Source: Methylobacillus flagellatus KT (GTDB lineage: Bacteria; Pseudomonadota; Gammaproteobacteria; Burkholderiales; Methylophilaceae). Taken from it: a stretch of DNA of 64,000 nucleotides. The notes under the pieces were generated by a model. The model worked only from the letters and a program-made list of their open reading frames with translations. It had not been told where the DNA came from and searched no databases. A program made the position numbers and the translations under genes. The DNA lies in NCBI RefSeq assembly GCF_000013705.1, contig NC_007947.1:2852001-2916000 (forward strand). The letters are read 5' to 3'. Below are positions 45,106 through 53,960 of the stretch, in pieces; the stretch's first letter is position 1, and the number at the start of each line of letters is the position of its first letter.

Positions 45106-48100
45106 GTGGCCGACCACTTGCCAATTAACACCCGGCGTGCGCCGGATGGGCTGCGCACTACCAGCCTGCTACTTTGCTCTAGCGCGAGGCCAACAGTCCC
45201 ATCCGGGCCAACCAAGTCCAAATCCCCGCCGGAATCAACCTTGAACCTATTATTGATATTCAACGACCCACCTGTAATGTGCGCTGCCTGCAGCTCTATA
45301 GCCGCCTGAATAATGCCGCCAATGATCTGATTGCCGATCACCGCTGGCTGCGCACGTTCATAGCCAATGGCATCTCCTTTCCACTGATACAAGCTCTGTT
45401 CATTGATCACATACACAATGTCGCCCATGTTTGAGTCGGGGATATCCATCGATTGGGGCACGCCGCCCAATGCAATTGGCGAGGCGGTGATCTCCGAACT
45501 AATGTTCAGGCTGTCTTTGCCAAAGGTGTCGTAGAGCGCAACTCTGAAGTATTGAGGCACACCTGCGCCTAGTCCACCAAAGCCACGTGAGAAGCCTGGC
45601 CCATCATAGACCAGGGTATCCAGGCTGGGAGTAAAGCCAGAAATGGCGCTCATCCAGATCATCATCCCGGCCACGTCGGTATCTGCAGGAGGATTAACGT
45701 TCACTGTCAGCGCACCTGGTCCGGCCGTGATACTCAGCCCTGTTGGTGCTGCCACTTGAGGATTTTCGGCATTCAGGTACGTCGTGGCCTCTGAGGCAGA
45801 GTCAATGCTATAGGCCCGGACGCCAATACGTAATATGCGCCAGGGTCCGCCGTCTGCGATCGCATCCTCATAGGTGTACTCGAACTCGGGTTGCTTAAGG
45901 TTCTGCACCGTGCGTTTGAGCGTCAGACCAGCCCCGGCATAAATCGTCACGGTATAAGTTACATTACCCACAACTGGATTCCACAGCCATTTGGCCGATC
46001 GTCCAACAAACGGCTGGGCCAATATCAGGCCAGTGACAGAGGGTAATGCAGCAGCATTGCTGAAAGGAGCGCCAGTCCAGACCGTGCGCAACCCTTGTGC
46101 CTGGCCAACCGCTGAAATCGCAACCTGAATGATCCCTGGTCGCACAGGAAACGTAATACTGTTGTTGGTGGGCTGGCCAACTGGTTGCCAACTGTCTCCA
46201 TCGTCATAGCTGACTTCCACCACATAATATTCCGCACCAGGAGAAGGCACCCAATTGGCCTGCGCCATCGGCATATCAGGCGTGCCACCTGGTAGTACGG
46301 TCAAGCCAGAAACAGCAGGACGGCTGACTTGTACTGGTAGATTCCAGTCTGATGGTGTTTCAGGAGGCAAGCCACTATCTGCGGTATGCACTTCAGGGGC
46401 CTCAATCACCAGGCTGATCTCGACACGGTCCCTGGATCGGGGACGAATGCCACGCGCCAGCATCATGCGTGGCTGGCCAACACCAAAACGGTATGAAGTG
46501 CGCTCCCGGTCAGTGCCAGTATCAGGCGTAAAATCCAATGGCGTATCCAGGACGGCTTCGTAATCGGTTGCACCAGGTGTTGCGCGGTATGGACCATCGT
46601 AGTCCCCATTCCTGCGTCTAAATGCAAAAAAGTGGTTAGCGCCACCTGTTGACCAGGTCAGTGGCTCGGATGTTGTAATCGTCCTGGACACTGCATCGTA
46701 TTCCATCACATCGCCACTATATTGGCCCACGTCCCGCGCTGCAGCGATGGCCAGCATGTCGCCATAGGTCGGGATAAACCCGTCCATCTCGGTGGTCAGT
46801 GTGGATAATTCACGGCGATAGCGGTTGTTGGCCAGCGTGTACATGCCGTGCTGCCAAACCTGTTTACGCGTGGTCATGCCAAACACGCGCGGGATCTCTT
46901 TAGGATTGCCTGGTGCGCTTTCATCAAGCTGACAAGTGACCGTTTTTTCGCTCCAGGTTTCTTCATCCCAATAGGGAATTACCAGCGCATCCGCCGTTTG
47001 CTCGGTCGGCAGTAGATATTGAGTCTTGAAGCTACCTTTAATGATGTTCCTGGCATTGAACAATCCCACAGGCATTGCTTGCGGTTGGTCACGCCAAACA
47101 TACCAGATCCCACCTTGTTGATAAGGCTGCGCACGTCCTACCAAGGCAATGTTCTTTACCGCGTCGAACAAGGTATTCTGAGTATCGAAGACGCCATTGA
47201 AAGTATCACCGCGCGCCGCCCAGGTCTGATCCAGGGATAACAACCCATCCAGGTCAATGCGTTTCTGCGGCAGTTTTCCGCCGTAACTCGCCATCAAGGC
47301 ATCCGCAATCGCCCATGCGATCGAGCGCGTAGCCACCGGTGCAGACCAGGCAACACCATTCCATACACGTAGCTTGGAAGTGGCGATCAAATTGAATCGG
47401 CGGCTGGACTGCGAACTCAGACTGTTTGTTGCACGCATGCGTATGGCCACCATGGTCACATTGCCGTAAGACTGATTGCCAGGCATGTAGCCACGCAATG
47501 CAGTCCAGGTCACATCGTTGGCTGCCCGGCTGGAAGTGTCTTTACCACTTGATCGCTGAACCCGGACTTCATATCGGCCTGGTGTGACTTCGTAACGGTA
47601 GCTGTTGCGAATCACAGTCTGACTAGCGGCGCTAAAGGTCTCAACACCAAGCGTTTGCCATTCATCCAGTGGGTTTCCATCGGTATCGATCAGGCGAGCC
47701 TCAACCGCCACAGTGACAGACCTTGCGGTCAAGCCGCCTTGATCATTTGCATAGTAAAGACCTCGAGGGGCAACAATATCGACTGCGATCGCATTGAGTT
47801 GCTGCGAGGCACCACAAGCAGGAAATCCGCCAGTCCAGGTGTTTTCCAATTCCTGGCCCGCCACTTCAGGTGCCGTGTAAACATTGGTCGGGAACAAGGT
47901 CACCAGTTCGCCTGGCTGTACGATCTCGACCGTCACCTCGGGGAAGTTCTCGATCGGAGATTCTTCCATCCGCAATGCTTCAAGCTCATATTCCCCAAGG
48001 CCAACGCAAAAGAGCTGGTAAAGATACTGTTCATTACCCGCATATTCCGTATAAGGCATGGCGGCCAAGTCAGGGTAAACCTTATGGCGGCCATAGATTT

Positions 48101-48617
48101 TAGGGATGGGCTGGCCAAGTCGCGCTTGATTGCCCTGAGAGCCAATGGAATAAGTAGGTGAAGGTGCAGCTAGAGACTGCATCTTCATGCTGGCGGGTGT
48201 GTTTGTGACCGGCAATACCGCATTGATCACAGCCATGCCGACCATGCCTACGGCAATGTTGATCATGGTAGCGGTGGCACCAGTTGCAACCATGCCACCG
48301 ACACCACCCATTGCGCCCATCGTACCGCCAAGTCCTCCTGTGACATACATGACAGCGACCATCATCACGATGCGCAATGGGTTCGATCCACCTCCACCAC
48401 CTCCACGGACCAGGATGGAAAAGATGACGATATCGCCATCTTCAACACACCTGCTCCATTGCGGCCTGAGCAGTGGTTTGCCATTCAAATGGCAGATGAA
48501 AGGCATGGCAGTCTGTGGTGCCAACGCTGCAATCCTGCGGCGCCTCCTGATCTCGGTCACCGTCCGATTTTGCGCAGGCGCAAAGGGATTGCGCACGGTG
48601 ATAACAGTTGCCTTCAT
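45102..48617 (-). CDS. Lambda J-like tail tip / host-specificity protein
   Basis: 1171 residues from the ATG at 48617 (the longer frame to 48746 is NlpC shadow; this ATG overlaps the NlpC stop in an ATGA). The N-terminal part holds hydrophobic Gly-rich segments (MMVAVMYVTGGLGGTMGAMGG, MINIAVGMVGMAVINAVLPV), the feature by which lambda-I/J-type tip proteins are known. NQARLGQPIPKIYGRHKVYPDL follows, then TipJ/phage-tail-3 domains to about residue 650. Fibronectin-type beta domains (SRPAVSGLTVLPGGTPDMP, WVPSPGAEYYVVEVSYDDGD) fill the next 350 residues, and a C-terminal tip (IIQAAIELQAAHITGGSLN) ends it. J binds the host receptor and forms the end of the tail. Confidence 0.85.
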   Translation of the reverse strand: MKATVITVRNPFAPAQNRTVTEIRRRRRIAALAPQTAMPFICHLNGKPLLRPQWSRCVEDGDIVIFSILVRGGGGGGSNPLRIVMMVAVMYVTGGLGGTMGAMGGVGGMVATGATATMINIAVGMVGMAVINAVLPVTNTPASMKMQSLAAPSPTYSIGSQGNQARLGQPIPKIYGRHKVYPDLAAMPYTEYAGNEQYLYQLFCVGLGEYELEALRMEESPIENFPEVTVEIVQPGELVTLFPTNVYTAPEVAGQELENTWTGGFPACGASQQLNAIAVDIVAPRGLYYANDQGGLTARSVTVAVEARLIDTDGNPLDEWQTLGVETFSAASQTVIRNSYRYEVTPGRYEVRVQRSSGKDTSSRAANDVTWTALRGYMPGNQSYGNVTMVAIRMRATNSLSSQSSRRFNLIATSKLRVWNGVAWSAPVATRSIAWAIADALMASYGGKLPQKRIDLDGLLSLDQTWAARGDTFNGVFDTQNTLFDAVKNIALVGRAQPYQQGGIWYVWRDQPQAMPVGLFNARNIIKGSFKTQYLLPTEQTADALVIPYWDEETWSEKTVTCQLDESAPGNPKEIPRVFGMTTRKQVWQHGMYTLANNRYRRELSTLTTEMDGFIPTYGDMLAIAAARDVGQYSGDVMEYDAVSRTITTSEPLTWSTGGANHFFAFRRRNGDYDGPYRATPGATDYEAVLDTPLDFTPDTGTDRERTSYRFGVGQPRMMLARGIRPRSRDRVEISLVIEAPEVHTADSGLPPETPSDWNLPVQVSRPAVSGLTVLPGGTPDMPMAQANWVPSPGAEYYVVEVSYDDGDSWQPVGQPTNNSITFPVRPGIIQVAISAVGQAQGLRTVWTGAPFSNAAALPSVTGLILAQPFVGRSAKWLWNPVVGNVTYTVTIYAGAGLTLKRTVQNLKQPEFEYTYEDAIADGGPWRILRIGVRAYSIDSASEATTYLNAENPQVAAPTGLSITAGPGALTVNVNPPADTDVAGMMIWMSAISGFTPSLDTLVYDGPGFSRGFGGLGAGVPQYFRVALYDTFGKDSLNISSEITASPIALGGVPQSMDIPDSNMGDIVYVINEQSLYQWKGDAIGYERAQPAVIGNQIIGGIIQAAIELQAAHITGGSLNINNRFKVDSGGDLDLVGPDGTVGLALEQSSRLVVRSPSGARRVLIGKWSAT

Positions 48618-49015
48618 GTCCCTTGCCCTTTCCAACGGTAGTAGCCTGTGACCTTGAACCCCATGCTGGCCAGATGCTTGGGCATGGAAAAAACAACACC
48701 CGCACCTTGTACGCAGTGAAGAATCCCGCCCCCATCGCCTATCCACACACCTACGTGCGTCGGCACCTTGGACTGGCTCATCAGCACAGCATCCCCATCC
48801 TTAGGCAAAGCCACCTCTTCCCAATGCTGGCGCTCTGGGTTTTGTTGCAGTGCTTGTACGCAATTGCGCACCATCTGTGCATCAACGTAATAAGGCGGGA
48901 TCTCGCGGCCATAGTGTGCAGCCTGAATCTGCCTGAAGAACTGGAAGCAATCGCGCTGGCCGTTGATCCAAGGCAAGCCCATGTATGCCGCTGCCCAATG
49001 CTGTTGCCCACTCAT
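48614..49015 (-). CDS. NlpC/P60-type tail-associated peptidase
   Basis: 133 residues. Catalytic Cys lies in NGQRDCFQFFRQIQ and the His in VPTHVGVWIGDGGGILHCVQG, the C-H arrangement of NlpC/P60 cell-wall peptidases (lambda K-like). It ends YYRWKGQGT. In siphoviruses this protein sits in the tail tip and cuts peptidoglycan cross-links during DNA entry. The start overlaps the DUF1833 stop by 4 bases and its stop overlaps the J start, giving a tight coupled run. Confidence 0.87.
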   Translation of the reverse strand: MSGQQHWAAAYMGLPWINGQRDCFQFFRQIQAAHYGREIPPYYVDAQMVRNCVQALQQNPERQHWEEVALPKDGDAVLMSQSKVPTHVGVWIGDGGGILHCVQGAGVVFSMPKHLASMGFKVTGYYRWKGQGT

Positions 49016-49554
49016 CGTGATAGTCCAGGGAAGCGTGTGGCCGTATAGTTTTCATTCGGGAATGGGCGCTGTGCCTCATTGCCAAAGGTGGCTCTGGCCG
49101 TAATGGACTCATCGTCCGCGTTGACATTGTCGAGCTGGAACTCCATTGGCGGGTTATTCTGTGGTTGTGTTTTATCGCTCAGCAGGTACAGGCGGTACAT
49201 ACCGATGACAGGATAAGGAGATCGTGTGGCGGCCCGGATTTGAGTCTCGATTTCCGGTGTAATGTTATTCAATGTGATATCCATGGCAGGTCCAGCAACC
49301 GAATCCACCTCCGGCTTGGTCAGCTCAAACGCCATCCTGACAAACAGCACGCTCTCACCAGGGTTCAATGGCGCATCATCTTCCAGGGTGAGGTAATGAT
49401 CGACGTTGTCCAGGACAACGCGAATGGCAGATGGATCGCCGTTCTGGTCGACAAAATTAGGGTGACGGAACTCCAGAGTGTTCAGCTCCACCTCGCCAAC
49501 AGGGTTGCTGGCATAGGCTTCTTTAATCGCTTCTTCAAGTGTGGGATCAGGCAT
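49012..49554 (-). CDS. Phage tail protein, DUF1833 family
   Basis: 180 residues. It begins PDPTLEEAIKEAYASNPVGEV, the typical start of DUF1833 proteins, followed by LEFRHPNF, RMAFELTKPEVDSV and ITLNNITPEI. The end FGNEAQRPFPNENYTATRFPG is also characteristic. DUF1833 proteins take the place of lambda gpL/M-type tail-tip components in many proteobacterial phages. The gene lies between a minor tail protein and the NlpC peptidase, consistent with that role. Confidence 0.85.
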   Translation of the reverse strand: MPDPTLEEAIKEAYASNPVGEVELNTLEFRHPNFVDQNGDPSAIRVVLDNVDHYLTLEDDAPLNPGESVLFVRMAFELTKPEVDSVAGPAMDITLNNITPEIETQIRAATRSPYPVIGMYRLYLLSDKTQPQNNPPMEFQLDNVNADDESITARATFGNEAQRPFPNENYTATRFPGLSR

Positions 49555-49563
49555 GGTTAAAAC

Positions 49564-49965
49564 TCACAAGTACTGTGCAAGCTCGGCCTTACTCATCAAT
49601 GGCCGGTTGCGGATTTCAAGATCAAAAGTCACGGTGAACACGCCTTTGCCGTCGTAGCGGCCTTTGAACTTTCCCTCAATCATGCGCACCTCGATCTCCG
49701 TTACTCCCTGGCCATTGGCCCAGGGGAACAAGAACCAATCATTGCCAAGATGCAATTCATGGGCGTGCCAGGCTTCAAAAATCGCCATCTCGTGCTGGTT
49801 GAACTCCAGCTTGACGTTCGGTGTATTGGTCAGCGGTTCGGTCTGTGCTTGGCGCTGGCGTGGCACGCCAACCTCCATTTGGCTGCGGCGTGAGGTCGGT
49901 ACTGGCTCAATACCATGGCCAACGGCAAATGGTGTGGGTAGGCTAGATGGCCAGGTCGCTGTCAT
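49564..49965 (-). CDS. Minor tail protein
   Basis: 133 residues beginning MTATWPSSLPTPFAVGHGIEP and overlapping the tape-measure stop by 4 bases. A single beta-rich domain: VKLEFNQHEMAIFEAWHAHEL, WFLFPWANGQGVTEIEVRMI, VFTVTFDLEIRNRPL. This is the profile of the small proteins that follow the tape measure in siphoviruses (lambda gpM-like position) and cap the tail tip. It is not identifiable beyond that. Confidence 0.72.
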   Translation of the reverse strand: MTATWPSSLPTPFAVGHGIEPVPTSRRSQMEVGVPRQRQAQTEPLTNTPNVKLEFNQHEMAIFEAWHAHELHLGNDWFLFPWANGQGVTEIEVRMIEGKFKGRYDGKGVFTVTFDLEIRNRPLMSKAELAQYL

Positions 49966-52900
49966 CCCAAGGCTCCTGCTGAAGGATTCAGGCCATATTT
50001 GGCTTCAAGTGTTGGGCCTAGGCCACGGCCACGCTCTATATCGCGGCCCATGATGTCAGTCAGGGTTTCCACCATCACTTGCAGATTTAATTCGCCGTTA
50101 TCGCCAGTGCTTTGAGTGACCGTGGCTTGTGTGCCTGCTGCCTCGAAAATCTGCACGTTGACCACTTGCTGGCCACCAGTGCCAACAGGGGCCAGGTTCT
50201 TCATCTGCTCTGCAGTAAAAACACCTTCACCCTTACGGCCAATAATAGGGATTTCATCGCCCAAGATGCCACCAGAATGGAAGCGTGGTGCACCATCGAA
50301 TACATCTGAAGAGACATACCGAAGCGCCGTACTCTCGCTGCCCAGGATGCCGCCGGTGTGATTGGTACCGATCCAGCGACCGACTCCACCTGGCACCGTG
50401 CCGGAGCTGCCATATGAAGGCACTGTAGAATTGCTGCCACCAAACCAACTACCCATGTCCAGGGCACCAAAAATTCCCTCCATCATCTTCTGCGCGGCAA
50501 CCTTGGCCAGGCTTTGCTCCAGGGCGCTGAAGAAATCCTGCATGTTGAGCTTGCCAGTCTGGAAGAAGGTGGCCAGCACGTTCTCCATGCTTTGGAAACT
50601 GCTGTTGAACAAGTCACGTGCTTGCGTAGCGCCATTGCTGATCGCGTCGCGGTATTCTCCAATCGCAGTGCGCGCGCCATATTCAAAAGTGCGGTTGGCT
50701 CCACTCACTACCGCCTGAAGCTGCTCGATGTCGAGCTGAGCCTGTCGTATCCTGTCGCTCAGTTCCCGGGTTGGGCTCTGCTGATAGGCTTGTTCCAATG
50801 CCGTCAATTGCGCTTGGCGCAATGGAATTTCCTGCTGCTGTAGACCAATGAGTCGCCGCCTGGCTTCGAATTCGGTCAGGATGCCCGCATTCTTCTGGAT
50901 ATCCACACGCCTGGTTTCGTCAGTGATGCGGGCGAGTGAGGCATTGAGCTCGGTTTCAATCTGATTCAATCGACCGCTGGCCAATTCGACATTGATCAGC
51001 TTTTCTATCAGCTCTATACCAGCCTCGTTGCCTTCAGCCTTCATCCTGGCCAGGCTGGCGCTGTACTTCTGAGCCACCTGCAGGCGGGCGGCATCCTCCA
51101 GCTGCCCCTGCGATTGCAGCAGCTGGGCTGTCATGGCCATACCTTGCCGCGCCATTTCCAGATTAGCCGCACGCTCTGCTTCCATGTTGGCAGCACGGCT
51201 ATTGGCACGTTGCTGGTCCAGGGCATTCAACTCGGACTGCAGTTTAACAATATTGGTCTCATTGCCAGCTGCGCCAACGTTATCGCCTCTTGCCCTGGCT
51301 GCAGCCGCCGCCGCTTGCTCATTGGCAATCTTTTGCTCAATCCGGGATACCTGGCGATTGTAATAATCGTCCTCGATCGTTTCGCGCTGGACGTAATACT
51401 CACGGTAGCTGATCAGGGCCTGCTGCAGGCCGGTATCCAGAGCCTTCAGCTCGGCGTCATAGATGAATTTCTCGGTATTGCGGCCAGACTCTGCACGTGC
51501 GTTTTCCAGCTGACGCATAGCATTGGCCAGCGGATCGCTATTGCTCTTTTTGGCCGATGCCTCGGCCTTGCCTTTGATGACATCGATGTGCGACAAGTGG
51601 GCCTCATAGGCGGCTTTATAACGTGGAGAGTCCTTCTCCATGCCCTCGACCAATTTCTCAAATGCCTTGCGTTCTTCTTCCAGCGCTGACGCAAGCTTTT
51701 GCGACCTTGTCTGCCACTTCTCAGTATTGATAAATTTATCCAAGGCATTCTGCTGCGCCTTGTCACGCAACGCTGCAGCGTTCTTTGCGGATTCAGATTC
51801 GCCAACTTCTTCGGCAGGAGTATCCAGGCCAGCCCGGTTGCGGATTGCCTGGACCTCGGCATCAATGGCGGCCAATCGAGCCTGTCGGCGAGCAAGAGTA
51901 TTGGATGGATCAAGGTTGTTGCCTCCCTCGAGCAGGAACTGCCGCTCGCGGTCCAGCTTGGCCAGGCGCTCTGGCGCATTGGCGCGGGCATTCAAATCGG
52001 CCAGTTCCCCCCTATCGAATACAAAGTGATTGAACCACTTGAGTGCATCGGTCGAACCTTCCGTCACGCGCAATACCAGTTCCATGATCAGGCTCTCGCC
52101 TAATGATCGCTTGAACTCCAGATAGGCATTGGAGAGACGATTTAACTGCGCTTGGGCGCTACTGGCAGCGCTTTGTGGGTTATCGCCTAGTGTCCTGGTC
52201 AACTCATCTGCAAATCTGGGCAGAAACTCATCAGACACCACAGCCCCATCTTCAAGCAGCTTATCCAGCTCTTGTGTCGTCACGCCCATCGCGCGTGCAG
52301 CCACATTGAACGCGCCAGGTAGACGTTCACCCAATTGGCCACGCAATTCCTCAGCCTGCACCGTACCTTTGCTGATCATCTGCGAGATGGCAAGCAAGGC
52401 ACCATTGGTTTCATCAGCAGACAGCCTCATCACCACTGACGCCTTGGCGATTGATTCGAACACCTCCCGTGTTTTCTCGCCCTCGATGGAGGTACCTCTA
52501 GTCGCGGCAGAAAACTTCGTATACCCGACAATCGCACCTTCAAGATTTAGGCCCAGCTGATCCGCAGTGCGTGTGATGTAATCCATTTCCACTGCTGCCA
52601 GGTGTTGGCTGCCTGTGGCGTAGACCAGTGTGTTGTTGTATTTTTCGAAGTTGAGATTGGCTTGGACGATCTGTTTGGTGAAATCGACAACTTGGCTCAC
52701 TGCAAAAGCAGCGGCGGCATAATGGCCGACCCGGGCGATTATGGATGCATGGCGCTCCCCTGACTGTACTGCCTGGGAGGTTTCATTATTGAGGGATGCC
52801 AAACCTTGCTTGTACTGGCTCAGATTGATCAGGCCAGCAGCATAACTCCGGCGCAGTGTAGATTGGCCTTCCTCCAGGCGCTTCGTCTCACGGTAGGCGC

Positions 52901-53132
52901 TATCGATACGCTTCATCAACGTATCCAGCTCACTCGCCAGGCGACGCTGCTCATCCCCTAATGCACGCGTGGAAGCCGCAGCTGCAGTTTGGGCACTACG
53001 GGATCTCTCCATGCTGGCAGCCGCAGCGGCTTGTGCCTTGTTGGCATCTGCCTGGGCTTTACCGACCGCCTTGATCTCATCCAGGGCAATCCGGCCATCC
53101 GCCGTTATCTTGATCTGTAGGGTTTTTTCCAT
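49962..53132 (-). CDS. Tail tape measure protein
   Basis: 1056 residues. The N-terminal part carries long coiled-coil stretches (ALDEIKAVGKAQADANKAQ, ALGDEQRRLASELDTLMKRI) and a tape_meas_N domain around residues 140-330 (VVDFTKQIVQANLNFEKYNN, LGERLPGAFNVAARAMGVT). Further coiled coils follow to about 870, then the lambda gpH-type C-terminal region (FNSSFQSMENVLATFF, then LNMQDFFSALEQSLAKVAAQ) and a Gly-rich end. It sets tail length; at about 1.5 angstrom per residue a tail of roughly 150 nm would be expected. Confidence 0.92.
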   Translation of the reverse strand: MEKTLQIKITADGRIALDEIKAVGKAQADANKAQAAAAASMERSRSAQTAAAASTRALGDEQRRLASELDTLMKRIDSAYRETKRLEEGQSTLRRSYAAGLINLSQYKQGLASLNNETSQAVQSGERHASIIARVGHYAAAAFAVSQVVDFTKQIVQANLNFEKYNNTLVYATGSQHLAAVEMDYITRTADQLGLNLEGAIVGYTKFSAATRGTSIEGEKTREVFESIAKASVVMRLSADETNGALLAISQMISKGTVQAEELRGQLGERLPGAFNVAARAMGVTTQELDKLLEDGAVVSDEFLPRFADELTRTLGDNPQSAASSAQAQLNRLSNAYLEFKRSLGESLIMELVLRVTEGSTDALKWFNHFVFDRGELADLNARANAPERLAKLDRERQFLLEGGNNLDPSNTLARRQARLAAIDAEVQAIRNRAGLDTPAEEVGESESAKNAAALRDKAQQNALDKFINTEKWQTRSQKLASALEEERKAFEKLVEGMEKDSPRYKAAYEAHLSHIDVIKGKAEASAKKSNSDPLANAMRQLENARAESGRNTEKFIYDAELKALDTGLQQALISYREYYVQRETIEDDYYNRQVSRIEQKIANEQAAAAAARARGDNVGAAGNETNIVKLQSELNALDQQRANSRAANMEAERAANLEMARQGMAMTAQLLQSQGQLEDAARLQVAQKYSASLARMKAEGNEAGIELIEKLINVELASGRLNQIETELNASLARITDETRRVDIQKNAGILTEFEARRRLIGLQQQEIPLRQAQLTALEQAYQQSPTRELSDRIRQAQLDIEQLQAVVSGANRTFEYGARTAIGEYRDAISNGATQARDLFNSSFQSMENVLATFFQTGKLNMQDFFSALEQSLAKVAAQKMMEGIFGALDMGSWFGGSNSTVPSYGSSGTVPGGVGRWIGTNHTGGILGSESTALRYVSSDVFDGAPRFHSGGILGDEIPIIGRKGEGVFTAEQMKNLAPVGTGGQQVVNVQIFEAAGTQATVTQSTGDNGELNLQVMVETLTDIMGRDIERGRGLGPTLEAKYGLNPSAGALG

Positions 53133-53152
53133 TTTAGGGCTACAATCCGGCC

Positions 53153-53269
53153 ATGCTTAACAAACAACAAAACCCGGTTGATACTTTCATCAACGCCTTC
53201 ATTACAGGCGTTTTAAAGTGGTTTGCCGGGTTCGCGCTGATCATCATTTTTTTCGCCTTGCTGGCTTAG
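53153..53269 (+). CDS. Possible 38-residue membrane miniprotein on the opposite strand
   Basis: Reads MLNKQQNPVDTFINAFITG followed by VLKWFAGFALIIIFFALLA and a stop: a polar head and one clear C-terminal membrane helix. It sits on the plus strand in the only gap (53133-53243) between the tape measure and chaperone genes, slightly overlapping the chaperone's 3' end. The ribosome site is weak. A small antisense membrane protein in a tail module would be unusual, so this remains a candidate only. Confidence 0.35.
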   Translation: MLNKQQNPVDTFINAFITGVLKWFAGFALIIIFFALLA

Positions 53270-53549
53270 TTTCCTTGGTGGCATTTAGCAGCGGCCTTGC
53301 TGCCCGTTCCATTTCCTGAAGACCCCAAAATATCCGTTGATGGTTTTTCTTCTTAATCCCCATCAACTTCAACACTGCAGGCAGTGCCTGATAGTCCAGC
53401 CCTAGATAAGTCAAAGAACCAAGGCCAGCCACAACACGCCATTGCGAGACTGTGGCCATAAACACTTCGACGGTTTCCCAGTGCTCCGGCCAGACCTCAA
53501 ATACCCCGGTTTTCCAGTCCTTTCCTGCCGCCCAATGCTGGGCGGCCAA
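53244..53549 (-). CDS. Tail assembly chaperone, C-terminal extension (gpT-like, DUF1799-type) read by frameshift
   Basis: 101 residues measured from a TTG at 53549 (LAAQHWAAGKDWKTGVFEVWPEHWETVEVF; GLDYQALPAVLKLMGIKKKN). Independent translation is doubtful because no ribosome site precedes the TTG. The frame is -1 relative to the preceding gene, and the join is at the slippery heptamer A AAA AAC at 53561-53555 directly before that gene's stop. This mirrors lambda G and GT. The fused chaperone would bind the tape measure and tail tube during assembly. It ends with the basic tail ETKPARRKK, as T domains often do. Confidence 0.75.
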   Translation of the reverse strand: MAAQHWAAGKDWKTGVFEVWPEHWETVEVFMATVSQWRVVAGLGSLTYLGLDYQALPAVLKLMGIKKKNHQRIFWGLQEMERAARPLLNATKETKPARRKK

Positions 53550-53551
53550 TG

Positions 53552-53893
53552 CTAGTTTTTTTCTGCTGATCCATTGATAGAGGCAAAGAACGACTTGATT
53601 ACTGACGGTGTTACCGGGTGGATTGCCAACAACTGATCACGAACCTCTTCACTGAAGGGCACAGGAGCCTTGTGTTCATCTGTCACTTTCTCCCATCCAA
53701 CAAGGATGATCCTGGCAAAGCCCTCGTCATCCAGCTCACCTGAATTGAGCATCTGTCGATACTCCTTCAGTTCTTTGGCATCCAGGCGTTTGAAAACAGC
53801 ATCAAAGTTCCGGCGTTCAAACTTGCCATTGTTGGTTGGTAGATCAACTACGACTGGCGCAGAAAAGGATGGCGTGACAGCTAAAGTGAACAT
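53552..53893 (-). CDS. Tail assembly chaperone (gpG-like)
   Basis: 113 residues: MFTLAVTPSFSAPVVVDLPTN, FKRLDAKELKEYRQMLN, IILVGWEKVTDEHKAPVPFS, and a helical end IKSFFASINGSAEKN. This is the pattern of the small acidic G-type chaperone (phage tail assembly chaperone family). The last codons GAA AAA AAC TAG contain a slippery site, so part of the ribosomes should continue into the T frame. It lies between the tail tube and tape measure genes, the fixed siphovirus position. Confidence 0.8.
   Translation of the reverse strand: MFTLAVTPSFSAPVVVDLPTNNGKFERRNFDAVFKRLDAKELKEYRQMLNSGELDDEGFARIILVGWEKVTDEHKAPVPFSEEVRDQLLAIHPVTPSVIKSFFASINGSAEKN
53555..53561 (-). promoter_or_regulatory. Programmed -1 ribosomal frameshift site (slippery heptamer)
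   Basis: On the minus strand A AAA AAC, in phase with the G-type reading frame (X XXY YYZ), followed directly by TAG. Slipping one base back changes the next codons to CTA GCA TTG and enters the T-type frame, which is open for about 100 codons. Confidence 0.8.
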
Positions 53894-53930
53894 GGTGACT
53901 CCTGATAAGTTAATTATTGAGAATTAAGAC

Positions 53931-53955
53931 CACCCGGCTTGGAAGGCCGGGCGGG
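53931..53955 (-). other. GC-rich hairpin between tail tube and chaperone genes
   Basis: CCCGGC, loop of seven, GCCGGG just after the tail tube stop at 53961. On the minus strand it is followed by a mixed TCTTAATTCT tract, not a clean T-run, so it may be a partial terminator that trims downstream expression or an mRNA-end stabiliser. Confidence 0.4.
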
Positions 53956-53960
53956 GATGT

